From JASHVB01 sp035508435 (GTDB lineage Bacteria > Pseudomonadota > Alphaproteobacteria > Acetobacterales > Acetobacteraceae): a stretch of DNA of 64,000 nt. Below the pieces are notes generated by a model, which had not been told where the DNA came from, did not search any database, and saw only the letters and a list, made by a program, of their open reading frames with translations. The stretch covers positions 1 to 64,000 of the forward strand of contig DATJNA010000016.1 of the NCBI GenBank assembly GCA_035508435.1, read 5' to 3'. Positions 9,304 through 18,452 of this stretch are shown in pieces (position 1 is the stretch's first letter; the number at the start of each line of letters is the position of its first letter). The translations under genes and the position numbers were made by a program.

Positions 9304-10314
9304 ATGTCCGCAGCAGCAGCAGAAGTCATCGCCGGTCTCCCGACTCCAGCCGCGCCCCGAGGGGGGCGAGCCGGCGTCCGCTCGTCCCACTTCAACCTCC
9401 CCAGTCTTCTCGCCACCCTGTTCCAGTTGTTCGTCCACGGGCGGAAACTCGCCTTCCATCTCCGCGAAAGCGCCGCGGAACCCGGCTTTGCCTGGACCGC
9501 GCGCTTGTTCGGCAGCAGCGACCTCGAGGTGATCGCCATCTGCATCCGCCGCGGCATCATCCGCATCAGGGCGCTCTACGCGATGCTGGCCCGCCGCGAG
9601 GCACGCGGCCTCGACGTGCCGCCGCCGCCCCGGGATTCGGGGCCGAAACCGCGCGGCAGGGATGCGCCCGCCGAGGTGCGTCCAGCGCCCTCCAGGTGGT
9701 GGCGCAGCGGCGACCTCTCCTACCTGCCGTCGGAGGCGGAGGCCGCGGACGAAGTCCGTCGCCGCTCAATGGGGGCAATTCTGGCGGATATCTGCCTGGA
9801 TTTCGGCATGTGCGCCCACAACAATGGCATGCTGTGGTGGCGACTGCTGGGGCCGATCATGCGCTGCGGCGGCGGCTGCGCCCACAATCGCCTGATGCGG
9901 ACCGTGTACCGGCGGCTTGGGGTGATTGGCGAGCAATCGCTGCCGGAAGGACCGCCGCCGGCAAACGGGGACTGGCCGGTGGAGTTGCTGGAAGACGAGC
10001 GGCGCCGGCAATTGCAGGAGCAATCACAGCGGCGGCTACGAAAACGGCGGCAGAAGCCGCCAGAGCAACAGGCACAGCCACAGGCTGCCATGCCATCACA
10101 TGTTACGCCACCGGCGCACATGCCGCCGGACGCGACGGCAGTCACGAGCCGGCCGCCGAACGAATACGCATCCACATGCCCATCGCCCGGAGCCGAACGG
10201 CGCGCGGCCACGGGGGAGGCATTTTGTACCAAGCAGGCCGAGAGCATGCCAACCGTGGATTGGCCGGTCTCGCCGACACCGGCCCGGGAGGCTGACACCA
10301 AAAGACTGCCCTGA
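9304..10314 (+). CDS. Hypothetical protein
   Basis: This 336-residue protein has no domain that I recognise. Residues ~25-110 look ordered and helical (FNLPSLLATLFQLFVHG, then LFGSSDLEVIAICIRRGIIR). A middle conserved-looking patch contains CAHNNGMLWWRLLGP and a Cys/His cluster (MRCGGGCAHNR). The last ~130 residues are Gln/Arg/Pro-rich and probably disordered. There is no signal peptide or clear membrane helix. The start is put at MSAAAAEV because the 23 codons upstream look non-coding; no strong ribosome site is visible. It is flanked by divergent and convergent genes, so context gives no clue. Confidence 0.55.
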   Translation: MSAAAAEVIAGLPTPAAPRGGRAGVRSSHFNLPSLLATLFQLFVHGRKLAFHLRESAAEPGFAWTARLFGSSDLEVIAICIRRGIIRIRALYAMLARREARGLDVPPPPRDSGPKPRGRDAPAEVRPAPSRWWRSGDLSYLPSEAEAADEVRRRSMGAILADICLDFGMCAHNNGMLWWRLLGPIMRCGGGCAHNRLMRTVYRRLGVIGEQSLPEGPPPANGDWPVELLEDERRRQLQEQSQRRLRKRRQKPPEQQAQPQAAMPSHVTPPAHMPPDATAVTSRPPNEYASTCPSPGAERRAATGEAFCTKQAESMPTVDWPVSPTPAREADTKRLP

Positions 10315-10442
10315 TCGCTTTGGTTTGCGCATTCAAAGCCACAGGCACGGGACCGGACGACGGCCGGCCCCGCCGCGCTCGATTCGAGGTTATACATCCG
10401 TATACGAAACGACTGGCCGCGCGACGCTTGCGGCCTCGCAGG

Positions 10443-11051
10443 TCACCGCGAGCCGGTGTAAAGCTCCGGCCAGCGCCGCCGGACGATCTCCCCATCTGAG
10501 GCATAGGCGCGGCAGGTGTTCACGATCGAGCCGCGCCCCACCAGCAGTTTCTGCGCGATACGTGCATCCAGCCGGTCGCTGCCCGGCTCTTCCGCCTCGC
10601 CGTTTTCCCGTGCCTCGCGCCAGGCACGGTAGGGGCTGATGGTCTGGTAGGCGACGGTCGCCATCTGCTGCAACAGTTCGCGCAGATGCGTGCAGCCGAT
10701 CGTGCCGCCGACGCGGTGCATGGCCTCGCGCAGGAAGCCGGGCTTGATCTGAAGTCCAGTCAGCTTCGTGAAGGCCGGAGCGGCGCTGGGGCAGACGGCA
10801 TAGGGCGCATGGTCGGTCGCGGCCTCGCTGGCGACGATGGTCATCGTCTCGTCCAGGGTCAGTCGCAGCGCCATGCCGTGCAGCCTCTCGCCAGGTTCGA
10901 TGTAGCCGCGGTCCTGGTTGACGAAGCCGTAGCTCTTGGTATCGGCGAGTTCCGCCTCGATGTCGAACAACCCGTCGGCGCGGCGATAGCCGCAGATCCG
11001 GATGGCGCGGGTGTGCAGCGGGTCACGGGCCGCGGGCGGGGTCAGCGGCAT
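10443..11051 (-). CDS. DUF2889 domain-containing protein
   Basis: This 202-residue protein resembles the DUF2889 family, of unknown function. Recognition rests on the segment RAIRICGYRRADGLFDIEAEL, the internal GCTHLRELLQQMATVAYQTI and overall length. No signal peptide or membrane segment is present. The start MPLTPPAARDPLHTR fits family N termini better than the upstream ATG at 11108. It stands alone between convergent genes, with the FtsB-like gene about 100 bp upstream on the same strand. Confidence 0.8.
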   Translation of the reverse strand: MPLTPPAARDPLHTRAIRICGYRRADGLFDIEAELADTKSYGFVNQDRGYIEPGERLHGMALRLTLDETMTIVASEAATDHAPYAVCPSAAPAFTKLTGLQIKPGFLREAMHRVGGTIGCTHLRELLQQMATVAYQTISPYRAWREARENGEAEEPGSDRLDARIAQKLLVGRGSIVNTCRAYASDGEIVRRRWPELYTGSR

Positions 11052-11157
11052 AACAGGCCTCGGTTGTTGCGATGCAGCATGGGCGGATATGGCATGCCGT
11101 CCATCCACTGCAACCCCTGGCCGGCAATCGAGGCCCGTCGCAGTCTGGTTCGGCGCT

Positions 11158-11487
11158 TCAGAACAGACGGTCTTTCGGACCGTAGGGGACGATCACGTCG
11201 GTGGGGTCGGCGAGGTTCAGCATCGCCCGCGCCCGCTCATCCAGCGTGTCCAGATCGAGGCTATCGGACTGCAAGGCCTGCACACGCCGCGCCCACATGT
11301 CATGCTCGCCCTGGGCCAGGTCGTGGTCGGCCTGGGCCTCCTGCAACAGCGTCTGGCGCTGCGCGTAGGCGACGAGGCCGTGTGCGCCCTGTGTCGCGCT
11401 CCAACCGAAATAGCCGGTGATCGCCAGAAATACCAATGGTGCGATCGAAGCCTTGACCCTGCGCTTCAGGTCTCGCGCGAACGCCAT
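11158..11487 (-). CDS. FtsB/DivIC-like septum formation initiator family protein
   Basis: This 109-residue bitopic membrane protein probably takes part in the divisome as an FtsB-type partner of FtsL and FtsQ. It has a short cytoplasmic basic start, one membrane helix (about residues 14-34, IAPLVFLAITGYFGWSATQG), then a periplasmic coiled coil (LLQEAQADHDLAQGEHDMWARRVQALQ) and the family-typical LDTLDERARAMLNLADPTDVIV tail. In many alphaproteobacteria such a gene lies next to eno and the pyruvate dehydrogenase genes; here it does not, so the call rests on sequence alone. Confidence 0.85.
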   Translation of the reverse strand: MAFARDLKRRVKASIAPLVFLAITGYFGWSATQGAHGLVAYAQRQTLLQEAQADHDLAQGEHDMWARRVQALQSDSLDLDTLDERARAMLNLADPTDVIVPYGPKDRLF

Positions 11488-11633
11488 CCTTCACCCTCCG
11501 AGTCGCGGCCAGCATACCGCATGCTCCCAAAGGGGTGAACCGAAATGCCGCAATTCGCCCGCGTGTTGCCACGGAGGTCCACCACATCGCGGACACGACG
11601 CACCGGGTTCGGTGCATTGCAAGGAGGCAAACC

Positions 11634-11879
11634 ATGCGATTCCGTTGCGTATTGCTCGGGGCACTTGGCGGAGCGCTTGTCCTGTCCGCCGGTGCGCCCG
11701 CCTATGCCCAGCGTGACGACCATCATCGCGATTTCCATGCCATGCGCGATCATCACGACTGGCGCCATCACGATCGCGGCTATTATGCGCCGCCGGTCGT
11801 GGTCGCGCCGCCGGCGTATGGCTACTACGCGCCGCCGCCGGTGGCGCCCGGCATCAGCATCGGCATCACTATTCCCTGA
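11634..11879 (+). CDS. Small exported His/Tyr/Pro-rich protein
   Basis: This 81-residue protein starts with a clear Sec signal peptide (about residues 1-25, hydrophobic GALGGALVLSAGAPAYA, then AQ). The mature part is only ~55 residues: a His/Asp/Arg-rich segment (DDHHRDFHAMRDHHDWRHHD) followed by Tyr/Pro/Val-rich sequence. The ribosome site AAGGAGG lies about 6 bases before the ATG. The His cluster suggests metal binding, which is inference. Similar small periplasmic proteins are common in Acetobacteraceae and their role is unknown. Confidence 0.72.
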   Translation: MRFRCVLLGALGGALVLSAGAPAYAQRDDHHRDFHAMRDHHDWRHHDRGYYAPPVVVAPPAYGYYAPPPVAPGISIGITIP

Positions 11880-11948
11880 GGCGCGCGGAACCCTTCGGCG
11901 CGCCGAACCCTGGGGCGCGCCGAACCCTGGGGCACGGCGGCCGCCGGA

Positions 11949-13352
11949 TCAGGCCGCGTTGCGCCGGGTGAGCGCGCGGACCGCCGCCTCCACGGCGCCA
12001 AGTTGGTTCGGCAACACCAGGAAATGCTCTGCCCGGCTGGAGAGGTCGGCCAGCCGCGGTGGCAAAGGCGGCCGCCACCCGACCGCCCGCTCGATCGCAT
12101 CGGGGAACTTGGCCGGATGCGCCGTGGCCACGGCCACCGTCGTGACGGCGGGTGCCGGCGGCAGAGCGCGGGCGGCGGCAATGCCGATGGCGGTGTGCGG
12201 GTCGGGCAGGTAGCCGGTGGTTTCGTAGACCCGGCGGATCTCCGCCTCGGTGGCGTCGTCATCCAGCCGGAAGCCATGGAACAGGGTGCGAGCACGGCGC
12301 CAGGCCATGTCCGGAACCGGCATCTTCCCGGTGCGGCGAAACGCCTGCATCGCGTCGGTGGTGGCTACCGCGTCGCGGTCGAGCAATTCGAACAACAGGC
12401 GCTCGAAGTTGGAGCTGACCTGGATGTCCATGCTGGGGGAGAGAGAAGGTTCCACCGGCGCCATGGACATGTCGTTGGCGGTGAGGAAACGGGCGAGGAT
12501 GTCGTTGCGGTTCGCCGCGACGATCAGCCGCGCGACCGGCAGCCCCATGCGCCGCGCGACCCAGGCGGCGAGCACGTTGCCGAAATTGCCGGTGGGGACG
12601 CTGAACGCCACCTCGCGATCCGGTGCCCCGAGCGCCAGTGCGGCGGCGGCATAGTACGGCACTTGCGCCGCGATGCGGGCCCAGTTGATCGAGTTCATCG
12701 CGGAGAGGCGCAGGTCGGCGCGGAACGCGGTGTCGGCGAACATCGCCTTCACCAGGTCCTGGCAATCGTCAAACGTGCCCTGCACGGCGATGTTGCCGAC
12801 GTTCAGCGCGCGCACCGTGGTCATCTGCCGCCGCTGCACCTCGCTGACGCGGTTGTGCGGGTGCAGAAACACGACTGACAGGCGCTCGCGGCCGAGGCAC
12901 GCCTCGATCGCCGCGGAGCCGGTGTCGCCGGAGGTGGCGCCGACAATCGTCACACGTTCATTGCGGGCGGCGAGCATGTGGTCGAACAATCGACCGACGA
13001 TCTGCAGCGCCATGTCCTTGAATGCGAGCGTGGGGCCGTGGAACAGCTCCTGGACGAACAGGTTGGTCTCAAGCTGCTGCAGCGGAACGACCGCGGGCTG
13101 ACCGAAGCCGGCATAGGCGTCGGAGCACAAGCGGAGCAGTACGTCGTTGGGAATGACCTCGCCGATGAACGCCTGGAGGATGCGGCAGGCGAGCATGGGA
13201 TATGGCAGGCCGCGCATGGCGCGCCAGTCGGAGAACGTGAAGCGGGGCCAGGATTCAGGGACGTACAGGCCGCCGTCCTCGGCCAGTCCCGCGAGCAAGA
13301 CGCCGGCGAAGTCGCGCACGGGCGCCTGCCCGCGGGTGGAGATGTAGCGCAT
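11949..13352 (-). CDS. thrC: Threonine synthase
   Basis: This 467-residue PLP enzyme converts O-phosphohomoserine to threonine and phosphate. The N-terminal MRYISTRG and AEDGGLYVPE are family signatures, the PLP-binding lysine is in TLAFKDMALQ, and the phosphate-binding region is at GATSGDTGSAAIEA. Full length for the long (type II) form of thrC. It is alone on this strand, with a GMC oxidoreductase about 48 bp upstream on the same strand. Downstream of its stop, GC-rich short direct repeats (GCGCCGAACCCT type) separate it from the convergent small exported gene. Confidence 0.97.
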   Translation of the reverse strand: MRYISTRGQAPVRDFAGVLLAGLAEDGGLYVPESWPRFTFSDWRAMRGLPYPMLACRILQAFIGEVIPNDVLLRLCSDAYAGFGQPAVVPLQQLETNLFVQELFHGPTLAFKDMALQIVGRLFDHMLAARNERVTIVGATSGDTGSAAIEACLGRERLSVVFLHPHNRVSEVQRRQMTTVRALNVGNIAVQGTFDDCQDLVKAMFADTAFRADLRLSAMNSINWARIAAQVPYYAAAALALGAPDREVAFSVPTGNFGNVLAAWVARRMGLPVARLIVAANRNDILARFLTANDMSMAPVEPSLSPSMDIQVSSNFERLLFELLDRDAVATTDAMQAFRRTGKMPVPDMAWRRARTLFHGFRLDDDATEAEIRRVYETTGYLPDPHTAIGIAAARALPPAPAVTTVAVATAHPAKFPDAIERAVGWRPPLPPRLADLSSRAEHFLVLPNQLGAVEAAVRALTRRNAA

Positions 13353-13400
13353 GGCGTGACTGTAGTTCCCTCGCCCGCGTCGCGGGAGAGGTAACCTGCG

Positions 13401-15017
13401 TCAGGCGGCGGCCTTCAGTTCTCGCGACGCGGCCGCCTTGATCAGGTCGGCGCCTTTTTCCGCGATCATGATCACCGCCGCGTTGGTATTGCCGGACACC
13501 AGCGTGGGCATGATCGATGCATCGACCACCCGCAGGCCGCCGATCCCGCGCACGCGCAATTCGTCGTCGACCACGGCCATCGCGTCGTGGCCCATCTTGC
13601 AGGTGCCGACCACGTGGTAGGTGGTCTGGCCGGTGCGGCGGGCAAAGTCCAGCCACTCATCGTCGGTCTGGCAGGCCTCGCCCGGATTCATTTCGAACGC
13701 GCGGTAGCGGTCGAGCATTGGATTGTTGATGATGGCGCGCGAGAGCTTCATCCCCGCCACCAGCGTCCGCTGGTCGAGCTCCTCTGCCAGGAAATTCGGC
13801 CGAATGATTGGCGCGGCCGCCGGGTCGCCCGAACGCGCGTGGATCGAACCCTTCGATTCGGGCCGGCACTGATAGCTGGTCAGCGTCATGCCGGGCTCAT
13901 GCTCCAGGATACGGGTCTGTGCATTGCCGTAGCTCGCATGGGCAAAGTGATATTGCACGTCCGGCACGGCCAGCTCCGGCCGCGTCCTGACGAAGCCGTA
14001 GCAGATGCCGGCGGTGAAGGTCAGCACGCCGCGGTGCTGGGTGTAGTATTTCACCACCTCCTTCATCAGCGCCACGCCGCGGGTTTGCTCGTTCAGCGTC
14101 ACCGGCAGCTTGACGCGCCAGTTCATGCGCGGGGCATAGTGGTCGCGGTAGTTCTCGCCGACTCCGCGCAGTTCGTGGCGGACCTCGATCCCCGCCGGCT
14201 GCAACAGGTCGGGTTGGCCGATGCCGGACAGTTCCAACAGATGCGGCGACTTCACCGCGCCGGCGGCCAGAATCACTTCGCCACCGCAGCGCGCCTCCCG
14301 CGCCTGACCACGCTGCATATAGCCGACGCCAACGGCGCGCTTGCCGTCCAACACTACGCGCGTTGCCAGCGCCTCGGTCTCGATGTGGAGGTTGGGACGG
14401 CGGCGCGCCGGGTCGAGATACGCGCGCGCGGCGGACCAGCGGCGGCCGTCCTTCTGCGTCACCTGGTAATAGCCGAAACCTTCCTGATTGCCGTTGTTGT
14501 AGTCCGGGTTGCGCGGGAAGCCCTCCGCCGCGGCGGCAGCCAGGAAAGCATCGGTCAGCTCGGCATGCTCGCGCATCGCCGCGACGTTGAGCGGCCCGCC
14601 AATGCCGCGGCTGTCGTCGCCGCCGGGTTCATAATGCTCTGCCTTCTTGAAGTAGTGCAGCACCGCATCATACGACCATCTGCGATTGCCGAACTGCGCC
14701 CAGGTGTCATAGTCGAGCGGGTTGCCGCGGACATACAGCATGCCGTTGATCGAGCTGCTGCCGCCGAGCGTCTTGCCACGCGGAATTGGGATGGCGCGGC
14801 CGTTGATGTTGGGCTCGGGCTCCGCCACAAAATTCCAGTTGTAGCGCGGATCGTTCAACAGCCTAGTAAAGCCGGCCGGGATGTTGATCCACATGGACTC
14901 GTCCACCGGACCGGCTTCCAGCAGCAGGACCCGAGTACGGCCGTCCTCGGTGAGGCGATTGGCAAGTACACAGCCGGCCGAACCGGCGCCAACGACGATA
15001 TAGTCGTACTCAGACAT
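13401..15017 (-). CDS. GMC family oxidoreductase (choline dehydrogenase-like)
   Basis: This 538-residue FAD enzyme belongs to the glucose-methanol-choline family. The N-terminal dinucleotide-binding motif is VVGAGSAGCVLANRL (from residue ~7), followed by the first GMC signature (GKTLGGSSSINGMLYVRG) and the second (LSGIG region, ~residue 270). The C terminus has the catalytic His in YHVVGTCKMG and the closing VVDASIMPTLVSGNTNAAVI. It probably oxidises an alcohol to an aldehyde and passes electrons to the respiratory chain or oxygen. Choline as substrate is not supported: no bet genes are adjacent. The start MSEYDYIVVG is where homology begins. Confidence 0.92.
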   Translation of the reverse strand: MSEYDYIVVGAGSAGCVLANRLTEDGRTRVLLLEAGPVDESMWINIPAGFTRLLNDPRYNWNFVAEPEPNINGRAIPIPRGKTLGGSSSINGMLYVRGNPLDYDTWAQFGNRRWSYDAVLHYFKKAEHYEPGGDDSRGIGGPLNVAAMREHAELTDAFLAAAAAEGFPRNPDYNNGNQEGFGYYQVTQKDGRRWSAARAYLDPARRRPNLHIETEALATRVVLDGKRAVGVGYMQRGQAREARCGGEVILAAGAVKSPHLLELSGIGQPDLLQPAGIEVRHELRGVGENYRDHYAPRMNWRVKLPVTLNEQTRGVALMKEVVKYYTQHRGVLTFTAGICYGFVRTRPELAVPDVQYHFAHASYGNAQTRILEHEPGMTLTSYQCRPESKGSIHARSGDPAAAPIIRPNFLAEELDQRTLVAGMKLSRAIINNPMLDRYRAFEMNPGEACQTDDEWLDFARRTGQTTYHVVGTCKMGHDAMAVVDDELRVRGIGGLRVVDASIMPTLVSGNTNAAVIMIAEKGADLIKAAASRELKAAA

Positions 15018-15089
15018 GATGCGTTGCCCCTTCGGTTGGAAAAGGTAACCGCGGACCGGACGAGGCGGTAGCTGCGACACGCCCGCCCC

Positions 15090-15195
15090 GTCATGGCGAG
15101 CAATGCGGCTGCGAAGCAATCCCGGTCAGGCGGGGCTCTGAGTGTCCGTCCGCATATGACCGAGGTTGCCGCGTCGCTACGCTCCTCGCAATGAC
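15090..15195. repeat. Dispersed intergenic palindromic repeat, copy A
   Basis: About 106 bp bounded by GTCATGGCGAG and its near reverse complement CTCGCAATGAC, with GAAGCAATCC and GGTTGCCGCG arms inside. Related copies lie at 33090-33200, 39626-39717 and 60508-60636, and a half copy at 58220-58252. It resembles the GTCATTGCGAG...GCAATCC class of bacterial interspersed repeats. Confidence 0.7.
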
Positions 15196-15205
15196 AGTGC
15201 CGGGG

Positions 15206-16126
15206 TCAGGCGGCTTTGGCGAGTTCCACGCCGCAGGCATCGAACGCCGAAAACAACGCTGTTTGCTGTGCTTCGGTCAGCTTCAGGTGCGGCGGGCGGA
15301 TGTGGTGCCAATGGGTATCGCCGGTGTTGCGCGCGACCAGGGCCTTCAGGCCCGGAATCAGCGGCACCGAGGTCGCTACCTTGCGCGTGGCGGCGAGCGT
15401 CGCGTGCAGAGCCTCGGCGGACGGCGAGTTCCACCCGCGGTAAAGTTGCGCCGCCACGGCACAATTCACGTTGGCCGCGGCGGTGATGCAGCCCGCGCCA
15501 CCCTGTTGCAGCAACGGCCACAGCAGTGTGTCGTCGCCGGCATAGACTTCGAACCCGTCGCGCGCGAAGTTCTTCACGTAGCCCAGGCCATTCTCATAAC
15601 TGCCGCTGGAATCCTTGATGCCCTTGAATGCACCGGGCTGCGCCTTCAGCAGGCGAGCGATGAAGTCGACACTGAACGGGATCGCCGACTGCTGCGGGAA
15701 GTTATAGAGATACAGCCTGATGCCGCCACCGACACGCTGCACGACTTCGGCGAAGTAGGCCAGCAGTCCATCATCCGACGGGTTCTTGTAATAGAATGGC
15801 GGCAGCAGCAGAGCGCCGCGGCAGCCGAGTTCGGCCGCCTTGCGGGTCAGCAGCACGGTATCGGGGATCGCCGTTGTCCCGGTCCCGGGCAGCATCTTCG
15901 CTGCCGGAATGCCCCGCGCCACCAACCCCTCCAGCACGGCGATGCGTTCGCTGATGCCCAGACTGTTCGCCTCGCCGGTGGTGCCCATCACCGCCAGCCC
16001 GTTGCAGCCGTTCGCCATCAGCCAGCGGCAATGCGCCGCCATGCGGTCGAGGTCGACCGAGAGGTCGGCGTTCATCGGCGTGAGTACGGCGGCATTCACG
16101 CCGCCGTACAGGGCATCCTGCATCAT
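15206..16126 (-). CDS. Dihydrodipicolinate synthase/N-acetylneuraminate lyase family protein
   Basis: This 306-residue (beta/alpha)8 aldolase is of the DapA/NanA superfamily. Marks are the GTTGEANSL carboxylate-binding motif near residue 50, YNFPQQS with the catalytic tyrosine near 140, and KGIKDSSGSY with the Schiff-base lysine near 168. The substrate cannot be fixed: the lack of lysine-pathway neighbours and the adjacent GMC gene argue for a catabolic aldolase rather than true DapA. The start at 16126 has AAGGAG at good spacing and overlaps the stop of the ycgN-like gene by 4 bases, so the two are probably co-translated. Confidence 0.88.
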   Translation of the reverse strand: MMQDALYGGVNAAVLTPMNADLSVDLDRMAAHCRWLMANGCNGLAVMGTTGEANSLGISERIAVLEGLVARGIPAAKMLPGTGTTAIPDTVLLTRKAAELGCRGALLLPPFYYKNPSDDGLLAYFAEVVQRVGGGIRLYLYNFPQQSAIPFSVDFIARLLKAQPGAFKGIKDSSGSYENGLGYVKNFARDGFEVYAGDDTLLWPLLQQGGAGCITAAANVNCAVAAQLYRGWNSPSAEALHATLAATRKVATSVPLIPGLKALVARNTGDTHWHHIRPPHLKLTEAQQTALFSAFDACGVELAKAA

Positions 16127-16602
16127 GACGGGGTCTCCTTGATGGGCCGTCGCGGGCGCGGAATCCGGCCGGGCCAGTCGGCGAGATGATGTTCGAGCGG
16201 CCCGGCCCGCCGCTCGCTGACGGCGCGGCCGCGGACGGATACGCCGGACTGATGCACCGTGTCGGGATCGCCCGAGACCAGCGGGTGCCACCACGCCAGG
16301 CCCTTGCCCTCGGCCAGCCTGCGATAGGCGCAGGACGGCGGCAGCCAGTCGATCTCGCGCACTTCGGCGGGGGTCAGGCGCACGCAGTCAGGGACACGTC
16401 GGCGCCGCTGCGCATAGTCGCTGCAACGGCACGAATGCAGGTCCAGCAAGCGGCAGGCGACGTTGGTGAAAGACAGCGCGGCGGTGTCGTCGTCGCGCAG
16501 CTTGTGCAGGCAGCAGCGCCCGCAACCGTCGCAGAGCGACTCCCACTCGGCGTCGGTCATCTCTTCGAGCCGCTTGGTCTGCCAGAAGGGGCGGTCGGCC
16601 AT
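16123..16602 (-). CDS. YcgN family cysteine cluster protein
   Basis: This 159-residue protein of the UPF0260/YcgN family is recognised from MADRPFWQTKRLEEMTDAEW at the start, the cysteine cluster CDGCGRCCLHK (about residue 27) and later Cys residues in ACRLLDLHSCRCSDY and VPDCVRL. The cluster suggests zinc or iron-sulfur binding, but function is unknown. The C-terminal ~25 residues are low-complexity. Its stop overlaps the start of the dapA-like gene, so they form a two-gene unit. The upstream in-frame ATG at 16731 has no homology support. Confidence 0.85.
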   Translation of the reverse strand: MADRPFWQTKRLEEMTDAEWESLCDGCGRCCLHKLRDDDTAALSFTNVACRLLDLHSCRCSDYAQRRRRVPDCVRLTPAEVREIDWLPPSCAYRRLAEGKGLAWWHPLVSGDPDTVHQSGVSVRGRAVSERRAGPLEHHLADWPGRIPRPRRPIKETPS

Positions 16603-16839
16603 GGCGGGAAAATACCCCCTGCGAGCCGCCGTGGCCACCCGCGAGCGATGGCAATCGCCGGGCAATCGTCGCTCCGATTGCCAGAACATCCGCCTCGCCC
16701 GCGCCGGGCCCTGATGCCCACGCTGCACCATGACGTCGTGGCGGGTTTCGGCAGGGACAGTACGGGACGATCAACTGATTTCGCCAACCGGTCCTTTCGC
16801 GGGCAGCGACAGCCGAAACCAGTCACGCCGGACGGCGGG

Positions 16840-16963
16840 CACGCCAGACGGCAGGAGCGGTCAATACATGCACGTCAGACGGCGCGAGCGATCAATACAT
16901 GCACGCCAGACGGCAGGAGCGGTCAATACATGCACGCCAGACGGCGGGAGCGATCAATACATG
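16840..16963. repeat. Four tandem 31-bp repeats over the mreB 3' end
   Basis: Four direct units of 31 bp start at 16840, 16871, 16902 and 16933, each beginning CACG(C/T)CAGACGGC and ending TCAATACATG. A partial unit precedes at about 16823-16839. The last unit contains the mreB stop codon and its final Met-Tyr codons, so the array appears to have grown from the gene's own 3' end. Units differ at a few positions. There are no spacers, so it is not CRISPR. Effect on the mRNA end is unknown. Confidence 0.88.
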
Positions 16964-17997
16964 CTGGTGAGTACATTGCTGAGGCGCTTGCGCTCCTCGA
17001 GCGCGCGGCCGGTGCCGAGGGCGACGCATTGCAGCGGGTTCTCGGCCACCACCACCGCCAGCCCGGTCGCATCGCGCAGTACCTGGTCGACGCGGTACAG
17101 CAAGGCACCGCCGCCCGTCAGCACGATGCCCTTGTCGACGATGTCGGCGGCCAGCTCCGGCGGGGTATTCTCCAAGGCCACCTTAACCGCTTCGACAATA
17201 TGTCCGACCGGCTCCGCCAGGCTCTCGGCGATCTGCCGCTGGCTGACGATGACCTCGCGCGGCACACCATTCAACAGGTCGCGGCCGCGGACTTCTCGGT
17301 AGGGGCCTTCGTCGCCGTCATCCGACGCGCTGGCGGCGCCCAGCTCCATCTTGATCCGCTCGGCGGATGACTCCCCGATCAGCAGGTTATGATTGCGGCG
17401 GATATAGCTGATGATTGCGTCATCCATCTTGTCGCCGCCGACGCGGACGCTGCGCGAATAGACGATGCCGCCCAACGAGATCACCGCGACTTCGGTGGTT
17501 CCACCGCCGATATCCACCACCATCGAGCCGGAGGGTTCCGTTACCGGCAGGCCGGCGCCGATTGCCGCCGCCATCGGCTCCTCGATCAATTGCACACGGC
17601 GCGCGCCGGCACTCTCCGCGCTTTCCTGAATGGCGCGGCGCTCCACCGCGGTGGATCCCGACGGCACGCAGACGATGACCAGCGGCGAGGCGAACCCGCG
17701 CCGGTTATGCACCTTGCGGATGAAATGCTTGATCATCTCTTCCGCGACTTCGAAATCGGCGATAACGCCGTCGCGCAGCGGCCGGCTGGCGGTGATGAAG
17801 CCGGGCGTGCGGCCCAGCATCATCTTCGCCTCTTCTCCCACTGCAACGACCTGCTTCTTGCCGCGTACATCGGCGATCGCGACGACACTCGGCTCGGCGA
17901 GCACGATCCCCCGGCCCTTGACATACACCAAGGTGTTGGCGGTCCCCAGGTCGATAGCCATGTCGGCCGACATGAAGCCGAGCATGCGAGCGAACAT
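16954..17997 (-). CDS. mreB: Rod shape-determining protein MreB
   Basis: This 347-residue bacterial actin organises lateral cell-wall synthesis under the membrane. The actin-fold nucleotide motifs are present: MAIDLGTANTLVYVKGRG (phosphate 1), VVDIGGGTTEVAVISLGG (phosphate 2) and VLTGGGALL (adenosine). Length is normal. mreC/mreD, usually just downstream, are not there; instead 31-bp tandem repeats begin over the stop codon. The N-terminal MFARMLGFMSADMAIDLG resembles the short amphipathic start of alphaproteobacterial MreB, so I kept the ATG at 17997. Confidence 0.97.
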   Translation of the reverse strand: MFARMLGFMSADMAIDLGTANTLVYVKGRGIVLAEPSVVAIADVRGKKQVVAVGEEAKMMLGRTPGFITASRPLRDGVIADFEVAEEMIKHFIRKVHNRRGFASPLVIVCVPSGSTAVERRAIQESAESAGARRVQLIEEPMAAAIGAGLPVTEPSGSMVVDIGGGTTEVAVISLGGIVYSRSVRVGGDKMDDAIISYIRRNHNLLIGESSAERIKMELGAASASDDGDEGPYREVRGRDLLNGVPREVIVSQRQIAESLAEPVGHIVEAVKVALENTPPELAADIVDKGIVLTGGGALLYRVDQVLRDATGLAVVVAENPLQCVALGTGRALEERKRLSNVLTSMY

Positions 17998-18173
17998 TCA
18001 GCACAACCCTTACACGGACAGTTTTGCGGCGGGAGGGCGCCCGGATTAGCCCTCGGGCAAGGTGTTAACAAGGGGGTGATCAGCGGCCTCGGCTTCGCCT
18101 CAATCCGGCCACGGAGACTTCCCGTTCCGGCGCAAGCTCCCATCTGCGGAGCAACGATGGAGGTTCCAGAACA

Positions 18174-18392
18174 ATGGTACGCAAGATCATCGTGGGTGCG
18201 CTGGTGAGCGGCATGCTGGTGGGTCTGGCAGCGTGTGGCGATACGCCAGGCGAACGTGCCGTTTCAGGCGGACTGCTTGGCGCGGGTGCGGGTGCCGGCG
18301 TCTCCGCTTTGACGGGCGGCCGCCCGGCGACCGGCGCATTGATCGGCGGCGGCGTCGGCGCTGTCGGCGGTGCGTTGACCGCGCCACGGTAA
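18174..18392 (+). CDS. Small glycine-zipper lipoprotein
   Basis: This 72-residue protein has a lipoprotein signal with lipobox LAAC (cysteine ~residue 21), then a short soluble stretch (GDTPGERAVSGG). The rest is Gly/Ala-rich and looks like a glycine zipper (LLGAGAGAGVSAL, then ALIGGGVGAVGGAL). Such proteins sit in the outer membrane or periplasm, and some are related to 17-kDa antigen or osmotically induced lipoproteins. It is a close paralogue of the next gene, 60 bp downstream, so a local duplication is likely. Its own promoter probably lies in the mreB upstream region, since mreB is divergent. Confidence 0.75.
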   Translation: MVRKIIVGALVSGMLVGLAACGDTPGERAVSGGLLGAGAGAGVSALTGGRPATGALIGGGVGAVGGALTAPR

Positions 18393-18452
18393 CCCAGCCG
18401 GCGCGGACCGTCGTTCCTGATTAACCAGTTTGGCAATGGAGGTATCACGACA

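Noticed and set aside
16840..16963. 31-bp repeats as a CRISPR array
   Set aside because: The repeat length would fit, but units abut without unique spacers and overlap the mreB coding end.
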